Positions 8,619 to 16,554 of a DNA stretch of 49,799 bases are shown one piece after another (the stretch's first letter is position 1; the number at the start of each line of letters is the position of its first letter). The stretch spans positions 1 to 49,799 of the forward strand of contig JAYZCG010000036.1 of NCBI GenBank assembly GCA_036338435.1, given 5' to 3'. The DNA comes from JAPYTY01 sp036338435 (GTDB lineage: Bacteria > Acidobacteriota > UBA6911 > RPQK01 > JADFOI01). The notes beneath the pieces are model-generated. The model worked only from the letters and a program-made list of their open reading frames with translations, was not told where the DNA came from and searched no databases. The translations under genes were made by a program, and so were the position numbers.

Positions 8619-9833
8619 ATGACTTTTTCGCCGCCTTACCGCCGTCTACTGGTTCCGATTTACCTGCCATCCTTTCTGTTATCTGTCAGCCAACAGGCAG
8701 TGCTCATCCTCCTACCACTTTACGTTTTGGATCTGGGTGGCAGTGCTCCATTTGCAGCTATCGTGGTTGGAATTAGAGGGCTCGGCATGCTACTTTTCGA
8801 CGTACCGGCCGGCATACTCGTATCTCGGCTTGGCGATAAATTTTCGATGATGGGCGGCCTTATCTGCATGACCGCTAGTGGATTAGCCCTCTCTTTGGTT
8901 GACAATCCATCTCTATTGACTCCGTTTGCAGTACTCTACGGAGTGGGTACGGCTGCGTGGATGCTCGGACGTCTCTCGTATATGACCGATATCCTTGAAA
9001 CCGCCGAAAGAGGACGTGCTCTCGCTGTTGTAGGGGGCATTATGCGCCTGGGGTCTTTTATTGGCCCAGCCCTGGGCGGTTTAACAGCGGAGTTGTTAGG
9101 CTATCCATTGGCCTTTTTGGGTGCTGGTGCAACTTCAGCAATGGCCATGTTGCTGATCTGGATATTTACTCACAACACTTACCCAGACCGAAATCGTAAA
9201 GATGCTTATCACATTCAACTAACACAGATCATTAGAGACCACCGCCGAAGCTTTGCCACGGCTGGATTTGCAGCTTTGGTGATCCAACTGATGCGGTCAG
9301 GACGCCAGCTATTCATACCCCTGTTCGGAAGTACGATAGGCTTGGATGCTGCTGTTATCGGGAGCATATACTCCCTGTCTGCGGCGATAGACACGTCCTT
9401 ATTCTATCCAACTGGGGTCGCTATGGACAAGTGGGGTCGGAAATGGATGAGTGTTCCGTCTATGGCACTATTCGCCGGTGCCTTGGCCCTCTTCCCTCTG
9501 GTGACCGACCTATACACCTTATTGCTGATTGCCTTGTTACTGGGCCTGGCAAATGGACTAAGCTCGGGTATTGTGATGATCCTGGGGACAGACTTGGCGC
9601 CACGAGATCTTCGCGGTGAATTTCTAGGAGTTTGGAGGCTCATTGGAGACCTCGGATGGGGTGGCGGTCCCTTGCTTATTGGGCTGCTAGTAAAAATGGC
9701 TAGTTTGACCGTGGCAACTTTAGCGGTATCGGGAATTGGTTTCCTTGGACTGGGTGTTCTTATCCTTTTTGTGGATGAGACCTTACACCCATCGACGTCA
9801 GCCCCGGCAAAGCCAACGGATGGCCAATCTTAA
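8619..9833 (+). CDS. MFS transporter
   Basis: 404 residues with about twelve predicted membrane segments and no signal peptide. MFS signatures are visible: the loop 2-3 motif (DVPAGILVSRLGDK, related to GxLaDrxGrr) near residue 65, its repeat in the second half (GVAMDKWGRKW, about 270), and GSFIGPALGG in helix 5. The latter resembles motif C of drug/H+ antiporters. It is the only plus-strand gene between the two propeller/cupredoxin modules and is divergent from copy 1 across a 183-base gap. The location suggests export or import of a substrate or product of those modules, but this is an inference. The ribosome binding site is weak. Confidence 0.88.
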   Translation: MTFSPPYRRLLVPIYLPSFLLSVSQQAVLILLPLYVLDLGGSAPFAAIVVGIRGLGMLLFDVPAGILVSRLGDKFSMMGGLICMTASGLALSLVDNPSLLTPFAVLYGVGTAAWMLGRLSYMTDILETAERGRALAVVGGIMRLGSFIGPALGGLTAELLGYPLAFLGAGATSAMAMLLIWIFTHNTYPDRNRKDAYHIQLTQIIRDHRRSFATAGFAALVIQLMRSGRQLFIPLFGSTIGLDAAVIGSIYSLSAAIDTSLFYPTGVAMDKWGRKWMSVPSMALFAGALALFPLVTDLYTLLLIALLLGLANGLSSGIVMILGTDLAPRDLRGEFLGVWRLIGDLGWGGGPLLIGLLVKMASLTVATLAVSGIGFLGLGVLILFVDETLHPSTSAPAKPTDGQS

Positions 9834-9914
9834 AATACAAATCTGAGATCCCAAGAGGTGCCTTTCGCAACCACGACACTTGCATGTTTTGACTACCCCT
9901 CTAGACAGGCAACA

Positions 9915-10511
9915 TCAGTAGCGTGGAAACCGATGCCGCAATGATTCGTCCATTGGATAAGGAATTATTTTCCTCCGCATGATTTCCTCTGACTGGGCTA
10001 ATTGAAAGGTCCGGATCACCTCTCTGTAAATCGGTGCCCACCCCTCCCGGCTGCCATACCCCAAAGGCTTTTCTCCCGGACCGCCTGGTCTTCCAACTAC
10101 AATCCTCCCCACAGCACCAAGAACCTCTTGGTTGTGACTATAGAAATCGTAAGTGCCTTCAACTTCACAGGTGTATTCAAAGCTTTGACGAGACCACAGG
10201 ATGCCGGAATCAAAGGGTTCAGCATCTTCGGGGATACGCAATTCATGATTGTTGTTGTCCGGATGAAAAGCTACTGCCGAAAACCCGTCCCGAAGCGAGA
10301 CAAAGCGAACCGTCTGACCCGGCTCCACGTACAATCCCAATGGATTAAAGTGATACCTCCCAAGACGGTAGTTTCTGGTCATCGTTATTTCGGGTACTCT
10401 AGGCGTTTTTTGTGGAGCGGCAGAACATAACCAACTGGCACTTTCCAGAGTCACGGCCCCAACTGCCATAGCTTTTAAAAATTCTCGTCGAGTTTTCCGA
10501 TCTTCAAACAT
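9915..10511 (-). CDS. Tat-exported cupredoxin-fold protein lacking type-1 copper ligands
   Basis: 198 residues, clearly paralogous to the protein at 6363-6959, with a Tat signal (RKTRREFLKAM). His83 (VAFHPD) is kept, but the ligand loop reads YDFYSHNQEVLGA. The three ligands Cys, His and Met are replaced by Tyr124, Gln128 and Ala133. It should therefore not bind copper in the type-1 mode and may be a structural or regulatory partner. The open frame begins at 10538, overlapping the propeller gene. The ATG at 10511 is preceded by GAGGG at 9 bases and gives the same length as the paralogue, so it is preferred. It is the second gene of the copy-2 module. Confidence 0.88.
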   Translation of the reverse strand: MFEDRKTRREFLKAMAVGAVTLESASWLCSAAPQKTPRVPEITMTRNYRLGRYHFNPLGLYVEPGQTVRFVSLRDGFSAVAFHPDNNNHELRIPEDAEPFDSGILWSRQSFEYTCEVEGTYDFYSHNQEVLGAVGRIVVGRPGGPGEKPLGYGSREGWAPIYREVIRTFQLAQSEEIMRRKIIPYPMDESLRHRFPRY

Positions 10512-10527
10512 ATCAATCATCCCTCGT

Positions 10528-11952
10528 TTAATTGCCATCTATAGTGAAAGCATAGACGGAGTGCTGGCGTTCTCTCTCCTCTTCTTCTGTCGTGCCCAAC
10601 AGTTGCCCATTACTGGTGTAGAGGGCTCCATTAGCAATGGCAATACCTCCTCGATGTGGCGACGGAAGCTGAAAGCTCCATAGACTTCGGCCACTCTCTG
10701 CATCAACCGCTTCCACAATGCCATCGATAAAGCCTTGATAAAAAACACCATTGGCGACAGCCACAGGACCACGGATCAGTGAGGAGTTGGGAATCCACCA
10801 TTCAATGTCTCCAGTATAGGCGTTAAGCGCTGCGGTCACCGAAGTTGATCCTCGGGGGGTAAGGGCATTAGAAACCACAAAGATCCTGTTATAAGCCACG
10901 GCCGTACTATTCAAAAGCGGACCTCCACTGGAGGTCTGGTTGGTCAACTGGGCCTTCCAATAAAGTTCACCCGTATACCGGTTCCAACAAAAAAACCCGC
11001 GCTTATTTGCCGCTCCCACGCACTGACGCACCAACTTGCCCCGATAGCCCCCCGGAGCCTGGGCATCAAAGATCATGGGATGACAACTAAAATCTAGATC
11101 AAAGGCATCCTTAGGTTGGGCTTGGTAGTACCAAAGCAGTTCTCCACTATGCAAGTCATGGGCTAAAATACTTTCGGCGTAAAGGGTTCCTGAAGGTGGA
11201 TAGCTCTTCACACTGCCAGTTACGTTGTAAACGATGTTGTTTTCTTCATCAATGGCGGGGGAAGTCCAAACCGATCCGCCTCCGAATTGTGACTCGGGAA
11301 CCACTCTAAAACGCCAGGAAACGGCTCCAGTCTCGGCATCCAGGCAGGCGATCTCAGAACTGCCGATATCTGAAGAATAACCGGTGAGGACCTTTCCATC
11401 GTAGACTGCCACTGAACACAGCATGTTAGTCAACGGAACAGTTGACAACTGAGTCTCCCAAATCTCCTCACCCGTGGCTGCATCTAGGCAGTAGACTTTA
11501 GTGAAATTATCGCCAAAGTAAATACGACCATTTGAATACTGAGGAGAAGAACGGATTCCCCAATGGTTGTAGCGGAGGGCTGTCTGGAATTCTACCTTGA
11601 ATTTCCACCTCAATACTCCGGTGGCCGTATCTAGTGAGTAGAGATAACCGTCACGTGATCCAAAAAATAAAGTATCACCAATGACCGTAGGACATGTCTG
11701 GATACGTCCTCCAGCATCAAAAATCCATTTAGGCTTGAGTCGCCCCACATTACCAGGACCTAAGGTTGTCTCACGAACGTTAAACCGGGTGTTGTGAAGG
11801 TCATAGCCGAATCGAGACCAATCAGCCAGTCCTGATTGAGGGGAGTTCTGGCCAAACGATGGATTGGTCTGCCACGCTGAAACAAGAGCTGCCGCACCGA
11901 TGCCTCCGAGAAACTTTCTCCTTGTACATTCCATCACGAGTTTTTTTACCAT
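10528..11952 (-). CDS. PQQ-type beta-propeller dehydrogenase-like protein, Tat-exported (copy 2)
   Basis: 474 residues when started at the ATG at 11952, exactly the length of copy 1. The frame is open to 12063, but AGAGGGA lies six bases before the inner ATG and the Tat signal (CTRRKFLGGIG, then a hydrophobic stretch) follows it properly. It has about eight blades, the quinoprotein-like Asp segment (DAFDLDFS) and NKRGFFCWNRYTGELYW. The vicinal Cys pair of copy 1 is Cys-Trp here. Otherwise it is closely similar to copy 1 along its whole length, including SRFGYDLHNTRFN after the signal. The copper-ligand-less cupredoxin follows. The substrate is unknown. Confidence 0.88.
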   Translation of the reverse strand: MVKKLVMECTRRKFLGGIGAAALVSAWQTNPSFGQNSPQSGLADWSRFGYDLHNTRFNVRETTLGPGNVGRLKPKWIFDAGGRIQTCPTVIGDTLFFGSRDGYLYSLDTATGVLRWKFKVEFQTALRYNHWGIRSSPQYSNGRIYFGDNFTKVYCLDAATGEEIWETQLSTVPLTNMLCSVAVYDGKVLTGYSSDIGSSEIACLDAETGAVSWRFRVVPESQFGGGSVWTSPAIDEENNIVYNVTGSVKSYPPSGTLYAESILAHDLHSGELLWYYQAQPKDAFDLDFSCHPMIFDAQAPGGYRGKLVRQCVGAANKRGFFCWNRYTGELYWKAQLTNQTSSGGPLLNSTAVAYNRIFVVSNALTPRGSTSVTAALNAYTGDIEWWIPNSSLIRGPVAVANGVFYQGFIDGIVEAVDAESGRSLWSFQLPSPHRGGIAIANGALYTSNGQLLGTTEEEERERQHSVYAFTIDGN

Positions 11953-12310
11953 GTGTCCCTCTCCCTCGGGTTGTTTCGACCGCATATCCTTAATACAAAG
12001 ACGTGTCCTCTCGTCGAACCTTCCTAGATTTGAGTTGGTCAATGATTGATCAAAGTAACACAAACTTGGAGTAGTACAAATGTGTGAATCGAGAAGATCA
12101 AACGGACGGTTAAGAACGCTAGTTCGTAATTCAGATCTGTTCTAATTTATATCACCAAGCCTGGTCTGCCTTGGCAAAGACTGATAGAAAGCTCTTTGAG
12201 GTGCAAACCGACTCCCGCGAACAGAATGTACTTACAACGGAGACAGAGCCGTGGCATTAATATCCAACCAAGACGAACCGGTATGATTCATGAGTGGATG
12301 GAATTAATTA
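11953..12310. other. Intergenic region of 358 bases upstream of propeller copy 2
   Basis: No convincing gene is seen. The short plus-strand frame at 12196-12420 runs into the oppositely oriented oxidoreductase and has no family features. A perfect 8-base palindrome TTGATCAA lies at 12046-12053, about 95 bases before the propeller start, in a position where an operator could act. It should hold the promoter of the propeller/cupredoxin unit and the transcript end of the oxidoreductase unit, but I could not identify convincing -35/-10 boxes or a terminator. Confidence 0.4.
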
Positions 12311-13948
12311 TTACTCCATCTCAGACCACACTTTGCGAATATCCGGGGGATTCCACCAGATTTCCATGTCCTCGTACTGAAAGATGGCCTTGGCCGCATT
12401 ATATCCTGGAGCACCGGTAATGTTGCCTCCAGGGTGGGTTCCTGATCCGGTCAAGTAAAGCTTGTCCACAGGGCCACGGTACTGAGAAAACTCAGGTATT
12501 GGACGATTGTATCCCAGCTGAGAAGGAATCAAAGCACCCACATGAAAGTCTCCTTCCCTCATATTTATCAGATTTGCCTCGGTATCAGGAGGCGTCTGGG
12601 AAAATTTGTAAATGAGGTTGTCAGCAATGTTCGGAGCGTAATCAATCCACCGATCGATTAGCTTTTCTAGATAACCATCTCTAATCTTGTCCCACTCTTC
12701 AGGTCCTTTTCCAGCTACATCGTAAGGGGCGAATTGCCAAGCAAGCAGAGAATGTTTACCCTTTGGCGCTCGAGTAGAGTCGAAAAGACTAGGAATAGCA
12801 CACTGGATTCCAACTTCCTCAGTAGGCCTGCCGTCAATCACCTCGCTCAAATGTTGGAGTACATCCTCCGGTGTTTCGTAGCCCACACAGGTATTGAATG
12901 CTTGGTTTATTCTGGGCTCAAATTTAGAAGCGGTGTAGTTGGGAGCCTCATTCACAGCTGCATGAAGGGCAAATAAAACACCAAAGCTTCCCCCGGAAAC
13001 GCCGTATTTGTATTCTCTGATTTTGTCCGCCACTCCGCTGTCCAAATGCTTCTCACCTACAAAGCGCAGGAAAGTCTGAGTCGGATCGGCACTACTCACC
13101 ACAAACTTCTTGGCCATGAATTTTTTCCCATCCACGGTTTCAACTCCGGCAGCCCGACCATTCTGAACAATGATCTCAGCTACTTCATTGGCGAGGAAGA
13201 TCGTGCCTCCATGGCGTGTAACCATAGCGCCCAGCGCATTGCCCAGTTGACGGGAACCCCCACGGGGCAACATAGCCTTATTCCCCATCACCGTCATGGC
13301 CACTATCGAAAAACCTGTGTTTTTCACAGTAGGAACGGGCAGATAACCCCTTACTGAGAATAGAAACAAGTAAAAAGCCCGCAAGGCTGGAGTTTCAAAG
13401 ATTTCGTGCACCATGTCATAGGCGCTCCTCTTGTTGAGTTCTAGAAACTCCCGTCCCATCTTGCTCTTTTTTAGTAAATCGCCTTCCTCCTCAGGAGAAA
13501 TGGGAGGAGAATAATCGCGGGGAAACCATATATTCTGTGCCAACTCAGCGTATTTGTGGTAGATCTCGAAATAAGCATCAGCATCCTTTTTAGAAAATCG
13601 TTCAATATTCTTTCTTGTCTCCTCGGGATCTGCGTGAACGATTAATGCGCGCCCATCTTTGAGTGGCATACCATTATTTACAGGCGGATATATGTATTCC
13701 AACCCATACTTGTCGAGTTCCAGGTCAATATGCCAGGGCAAGTGAGGGATATTTCGATGAAACTGGGAATGGTACTCGTGCAAAAACCCTGGATGGTATG
13801 AACTTGGAAAGGTTCCGGCTCCTCCCCCTACAAAGGCAGTGCGCTCCAGCACCGCCACGCTCAAACCCGACTTGGCCAGATAGCCAGCCGTTACCAAAGC
13901 ATTGTGCCCTGCGCCGATCATAACCACATCATAGTGTTGTTCACTCAT
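12311..13948 (-). CDS. FAD-dependent oxidoreductase, phytoene desaturase-like (copy A)
   Basis: 545 residues. The N-terminal dinucleotide-binding fold is plain: VVMIGAGHNALVTAGYLAKSG, then VLER as the acidic end of beta-2, then GGGAGT. The C-terminal FAD motif is SGTHPGGNITGAPGYNAAKA. This is the CrtI/phytoene-dehydrogenase-like amine-oxidase superfamily (COG1233). There is no phytoene synthase or other carotenoid gene nearby, so carotenoid desaturation is not supported. Other redox chemistry on a hydrophobic substrate is more likely. The start overlaps the stop of the SRPBCC gene by four bases (ATGA). It is paralogous to, and divergent from, the gene at 14845. Confidence 0.9.
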   Translation of the reverse strand: MSEQHYDVVMIGAGHNALVTAGYLAKSGLSVAVLERTAFVGGGAGTFPSSYHPGFLHEYHSQFHRNIPHLPWHIDLELDKYGLEYIYPPVNNGMPLKDGRALIVHADPEETRKNIERFSKKDADAYFEIYHKYAELAQNIWFPRDYSPPISPEEEGDLLKKSKMGREFLELNKRSAYDMVHEIFETPALRAFYLFLFSVRGYLPVPTVKNTGFSIVAMTVMGNKAMLPRGGSRQLGNALGAMVTRHGGTIFLANEVAEIIVQNGRAAGVETVDGKKFMAKKFVVSSADPTQTFLRFVGEKHLDSGVADKIREYKYGVSGGSFGVLFALHAAVNEAPNYTASKFEPRINQAFNTCVGYETPEDVLQHLSEVIDGRPTEEVGIQCAIPSLFDSTRAPKGKHSLLAWQFAPYDVAGKGPEEWDKIRDGYLEKLIDRWIDYAPNIADNLIYKFSQTPPDTEANLINMREGDFHVGALIPSQLGYNRPIPEFSQYRGPVDKLYLTGSGTHPGGNITGAPGYNAAKAIFQYEDMEIWWNPPDIRKVWSEME

Positions 13949-14457
13949 ATGTACACACCGCCTCTCTGCACTGATACATTGTCATTTAAAACAGACTGTA
14001 ATTTGCTCTTCCGATAAGAAAAAATCCTCTCCAAATCGGGAGCCACTACCCATCTATTAAACAGGCCCCCTCCAAAATGCATGTATTCCACCCGATCAAC
14101 TACTGAAGTCAACAAGCGGTGGGATTGTAACCTATCCATCTTCTCTGTACCAACCTTTTTTTCACGGAAGTAGTGTTCATGGATCCAGTGTTGATAGGGT
14201 CCTCTAACTTGCTCGTCTACGAAACGATACGGAGGATCCCACAGCGTGATTATGCTCTGCCAACGGATGGGGGCACCCCGAATCCACAGTCGATAGTCGA
14301 TGAGAGTCCCCTCGTCGATTACGACGTGTCCCGGTGTGAGTACTTTGAAATGCAGCCATCTGGGTGTAATGAGCTCAAGATTATGGACATCACTAAAAAA
14401 AGAAAACACTCTTTCCCGAGATTGAGAAAGTTCCATTTCAGTTTTTAGGTAATACAT
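13945..14457 (-). CDS. SRPBCC (START-like) ligand-binding protein
   Basis: About 170 residues. Features of the START/Bet v1-like fold are LSQSRERVFSFFSDVHNLELITPRWLHFKV at the N-terminus and DEQVRGPYQHWIHEHYFR in the middle. The C-terminal helix includes YRKSKLQSVL. Such proteins hold a hydrophobic ligand in a deep pocket. It is translationally coupled to the phytoene-desaturase-like gene, so it may present or hold that enzyme's substrate. The frame is open to a GTG at 14475, but that GTG lies inside the GGGAGG ribosome binding site. I therefore took the ATG at 14457, although its spacing of about 17 bases is long and a GTG at 14460 is also possible. Confidence 0.82.
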   Translation of the reverse strand: MYYLKTEMELSQSRERVFSFFSDVHNLELITPRWLHFKVLTPGHVVIDEGTLIDYRLWIRGAPIRWQSIITLWDPPYRFVDEQVRGPYQHWIHEHYFREKKVGTEKMDRLQSHRLLTSVVDRVEYMHFGGGLFNRWVVAPDLERIFSYRKSKLQSVLNDNVSVQRGGVYI

Positions 14458-14844
14458 CACGCTACTATACGTCACCTCCCGAAGTTGTGGATCAGGAGAT
14501 TAGCCATCTCCATGCCTCTGCGATGTTAGGGGTCCGGTATAAGGAACATCACATATTGCGTATAGACGCATCAGTACCATTTTATTTTCACCTTGCAGAT
14601 TATAGAAAATATGGATGGGGGATTGCTTTCACGGTACTTTAAGCTTTACATTGTAACGGTGTTTTGGGCTCTCATGAATCTAGTAGGGGGCGCGGGAGGT
14701 TGAGTCAGACAACTCAAACGGTAAGGGGCCGCTGTCCCCACCTCGCATCTTCGTTTGTTCATCTTTCTGAGAGTCGGCACACGAGTGAGGAGGCTTTGCC
14801 TCCGGTAGTTCTTATGGAGAACAACGAGGAAAGGAAACAAACTA
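14458..14844. other. Divergent intergenic region of 387 bases between the two oxidoreductase units
   Basis: It lies between the SRPBCC/oxidoreductase unit (minus) and the second oxidoreductase (plus), so it should hold divergent promoters. No gene is supported; the minus-strand frame over 14646-14906 has no family features. A compact inverted repeat, GGAGGC-TTT-GCCTCC at 14789-14803, lies about 41 bases before the plus-strand start. No convincing -35/-10 pair was identified. Confidence 0.4.
14789..14803 (+). promoter_or_regulatory. Leader hairpin upstream of the second oxidoreductase
   Basis: A perfect six-base-pair inverted repeat GGAGGC / GCCTCC closes a three-base loop (TTT). It sits in the likely 5' leader of the gene at 14845, before the ribosome binding site (GAGGAAAGGA). 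The GGAGG inside the stem is an anti-SD-like sequence, so it could be a decoy or a regulator of leader structure. There is no U-run, so it is not a typical terminator. Function is unproven. Confidence 0.3.
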
Positions 14845-16521
14845 ATGCCAAGTAACGGACACAAGGAATACGACGGGATCATCATTGGCGGGGGCCACAA
14901 CGGCATGATTCTTCAAGGCTACCTATTAAAAGCAGGCCTATCGGTTGCCGTAGTGGAACGACACCTGGAGGTTGGAGGTGGCCTGGATGCCCACGAAAAC
15001 CCTAGAGCCCACGGTTTCTGGCACAATATCCATTCCCAAAACCATCGGGCCGTGCCCGAGTTGCCATGGTTTAAAGATTTAGATTTAGCTAGTTATGGCC
15101 AGGAGTATATACGTCCTGAGTATGCTGTGGGAATGCTATTCAAGGACAAAACATGTTTGCTCTGGCACAACGACGATGTCGAGCAAACTTGCGCCAGCAT
15201 CGCACGCTTCAACAAGAAGGATGCTGACACTTTCAGAGATTTCCATCACGGCTTTAAACCAGTAGCCCAATCCATACTTGGCCCGGAAACCTACTCTCCT
15301 CCTATGGATGCTGACAAGAAAAGAGCTCTCCTGGAAAATACTGCGGTCGGCAAGGCCTACTATCAATATGCTGACCGTACAATCAAGGATGTGGTAGAGG
15401 AAGTCTTTGAAAGTTCTCAGATCAAAGCCATGGTGAGCTATTTGTTTTTGCTCCGGGGAAATGAACTGGATGAACCTGGACAGGGTTACATTGTACCTGC
15501 GGCGTGTGCCCTTGGGATCTCTTCCTACATCTCTCGGGGCACATCACACCGCATGGCCCACACTCTCAATCAAATGGTGGTGAAAAATGGCGGAGAAGTC
15601 TACGAAGGACAAGCTGTGGCTGAGATTCTAGTAGACAACGGACGTGCCACAGGAGTTCGTCTGGCGGACGGACGTATTCTCAAAGCTCGTCATTTTGTGG
15701 CCAGCACCGTCAATCCCCAACAAACATTCCTTCAGCTCATCAACGGGGATGTGGTGGACTCGAATCTGAAAGAAAAGGCGCGGAACTTTAAGTACTCGGA
15801 AACGACTCCCGTTATGACCGTACACCTAGCCTTGAACGAAAAACCTAGATGGACGGCAACCGAGTACGATCCAAATGTGATGAAAGCTTGGCTAATGGTT
15901 ATGGGTGTCGATAGCACCGAGGATATCTACTCTCTAATTGATGACTGCCGTGCAGGAAAGATCCCAAGCAAACAACTCCTTGGAGGGGTCCCTACTGCTT
16001 TCGATCCGACCCAAGCTCCAGAAGGAAAACATGTAGCCTGGTTCTGGCAAGTGGCACCCTACCTGCTACAGGAAGGCCCAGAGCATTGGGACAAGATAAT
16101 TGATCACTTATGCGAAGAGCGCATCGAACTACTTCGTCAGTATGCCCCTAATCTGGACAACAACAATATCGTGGATTGGTTCGGGCAGAGCCCACTGGAC
16201 ATTGAGCGACACTTCCCCAACATGCAACATGGTGACTGGATGTGTGGAGAACTGAACAAGGACCAGTTCCTAGACAAACGCCCGATGCCAGAGTGCTCAC
16301 AATATAGGACCCCTATTGAAGGACTGTACATTTCTGGATCTTCCTGCCATCCCGGAGGGAACATTACCGGAGCTCCTGCCTACAATGCAGCCGGCGTCAT
16401 CGTCAAAGATCTGGATGCTAACCTTTGGTGGAAGGCACCAGATCTAGAGAAAATCTGGAGTAGTCTCGGTGAAACTGAACAGAAGTCTGTCGGTGGTTCC
16501 TATGGCCCAAGTGGGGACTAA
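14845..16521 (+). CDS. FAD-dependent oxidoreductase, phytoene desaturase-like (copy B)
   Basis: 558 residues. The FAD/NAD fold starts at once (IIIGGGHNGMILQGYLLKAG, then VVERHLEVGGG). The C-terminal motif is SCHPGGNITGAPAYNAAG, followed by WWKAPDLEKIW. The same WWxxPDxxKxW tail is seen in copy A. A GAGGAAAGGA ribosome binding site precedes the ATG. It is followed after 33 bases by an amidohydrolase on the same strand. It belongs to the COG1233 group, and the substrate is unknown. Having two such enzymes back to back suggests either a heteromer or two steps on related substrates, which is an inference. Confidence 0.9.
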   Translation: MPSNGHKEYDGIIIGGGHNGMILQGYLLKAGLSVAVVERHLEVGGGLDAHENPRAHGFWHNIHSQNHRAVPELPWFKDLDLASYGQEYIRPEYAVGMLFKDKTCLLWHNDDVEQTCASIARFNKKDADTFRDFHHGFKPVAQSILGPETYSPPMDADKKRALLENTAVGKAYYQYADRTIKDVVEEVFESSQIKAMVSYLFLLRGNELDEPGQGYIVPAACALGISSYISRGTSHRMAHTLNQMVVKNGGEVYEGQAVAEILVDNGRATGVRLADGRILKARHFVASTVNPQQTFLQLINGDVVDSNLKEKARNFKYSETTPVMTVHLALNEKPRWTATEYDPNVMKAWLMVMGVDSTEDIYSLIDDCRAGKIPSKQLLGGVPTAFDPTQAPEGKHVAWFWQVAPYLLQEGPEHWDKIIDHLCEERIELLRQYAPNLDNNNIVDWFGQSPLDIERHFPNMQHGDWMCGELNKDQFLDKRPMPECSQYRTPIEGLYISGSSCHPGGNITGAPAYNAAGVIVKDLDANLWWKAPDLEKIWSSLGETEQKSVGGSYGPSGD

Positions 16522-16554
16522 AGAATCCTTTTGAGTAACCCTAGGAGACAACTA

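Noticed and set aside
14458..14475. GTG start at 14475 for the SRPBCC gene
   Set aside because: That GTG overlaps the GGGAGG ribosome binding site itself, so an initiation codon further downstream is needed.
12311..16521. Carotenoid biosynthesis locus suggested by the phytoene-desaturase-like genes
   Set aside because: No phytoene synthase or other carotenoid gene is present, and this superfamily has many other substrates.
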